Source: Bifidobacteriaceae bacterium | GTDB taxonomy: Bacteria > Actinomycetota > Actinomycetes > Actinomycetales > WQXJ01 | DNA: 12,147 nucleotides | Assembly (NCBI GenBank): GCA_031279575.1 | Contig: JAITIG010000141.1 | Coordinates: 1 to 12,147, forward strand | Direction: 5' to 3' | Shown: one piece after another, positions 12,104 to 12,147 of the stretch | Position numbering within the stretch: the stretch's first letter is position 1 | How the letters are laid out: each line of letters starts with the position of its first letter | Notes under the pieces: model-generated | What the model saw: only the letters and a program-made list of their open reading frames with translations | Database searches by the model: none | Told to the model about the DNA's origin: nothing | Position numbers and translations under genes: made by a program

Positions 12104-12147
12104 GTGGACACCGCGACTGTGCTCGGGATCAGCTACCAGCCGAGAGT
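12104..12147 (+). CDS. Start of an unidentified gene, truncated by the right edge
   Basis: Fourteen codons are visible from GTG (VDTATVLGISYQPR) before the window ends. An in-frame TAA at 12092-12094 limits the start to this GTG or the one at 12098. The leaderless-type -10 box and the palindrome directly upstream support a real gene start. The product cannot be recognised from so few residues. Confidence 0.4.
   Translation, partial: MDTATVLGISYQPR

Overview
This is a very GC-rich window with strong G/C bias at third codon positions. Short leaders, many GTG starts and -10 boxes of the TANNNT type placed directly in front of start codons point to a high-GC actinobacterium. I cannot name a genus. 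No rRNA, tRNA, CRISPR array, IS element or phage gene is visible.

Left part (1-2516): an MFS permease of the YbjJ-like type runs off the left edge on the minus strand. Upstream of it is a DedA-family membrane protein, also on minus. Only about 24 bp separates the DedA start from a divergent SpoU/TrmH-type RNA 2'-O-methyltransferase on plus. These look like ordinary chromosomal genes.

Middle and right (2584-12065): a LacI-family regulator (plus) faces the end of a long minus-strand operon. In transcription order the operon encodes a family-5 substrate-binding lipoprotein, a DppB-type permease, a DppC-DppD fusion (permease and ATPase in one polypeptide), a DppF-type ATPase and an HSL-family alpha/beta hydrolase. 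The last four genes overlap by 4, 4 and 17 nt, so they are probably translationally coupled. A second, paralogous HSL hydrolase is transcribed divergently from the same control region at 10690-10871. That region holds a near-consensus promoter and a LacI-type palindrome plus half-site 30 bp apart. My reading is an uptake-and-hydrolysis locus: an esterified or acylated small molecule, peptide-like or sugar-like, is imported by the ABC system, de-esterified in the cytoplasm, and sensed by the LacI protein. The substrate cannot be read from the sequence.

Two features stand out. First, six of the ten CDSs carry a private in-frame tandem repeat (Gly/Pro/Ala/Ser-rich) in a linker, loop or tail: MFS loop, DedA tail, LacI surface loop, DppCD linker and tail, and second-hydrolase loop. 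Second, several non-coding repeats sit at gene ends: two 54-bp palindromic elements whose ends supply the stop codons of the convergent LacI and hydrolase genes, an 18-bp tandem duplication at the end of the methyltransferase, and three 23-bp direct repeats plus a 14-bp palindrome before the last, truncated gene. These are the best candidates for something undescribed; the gene content itself belongs to known families.
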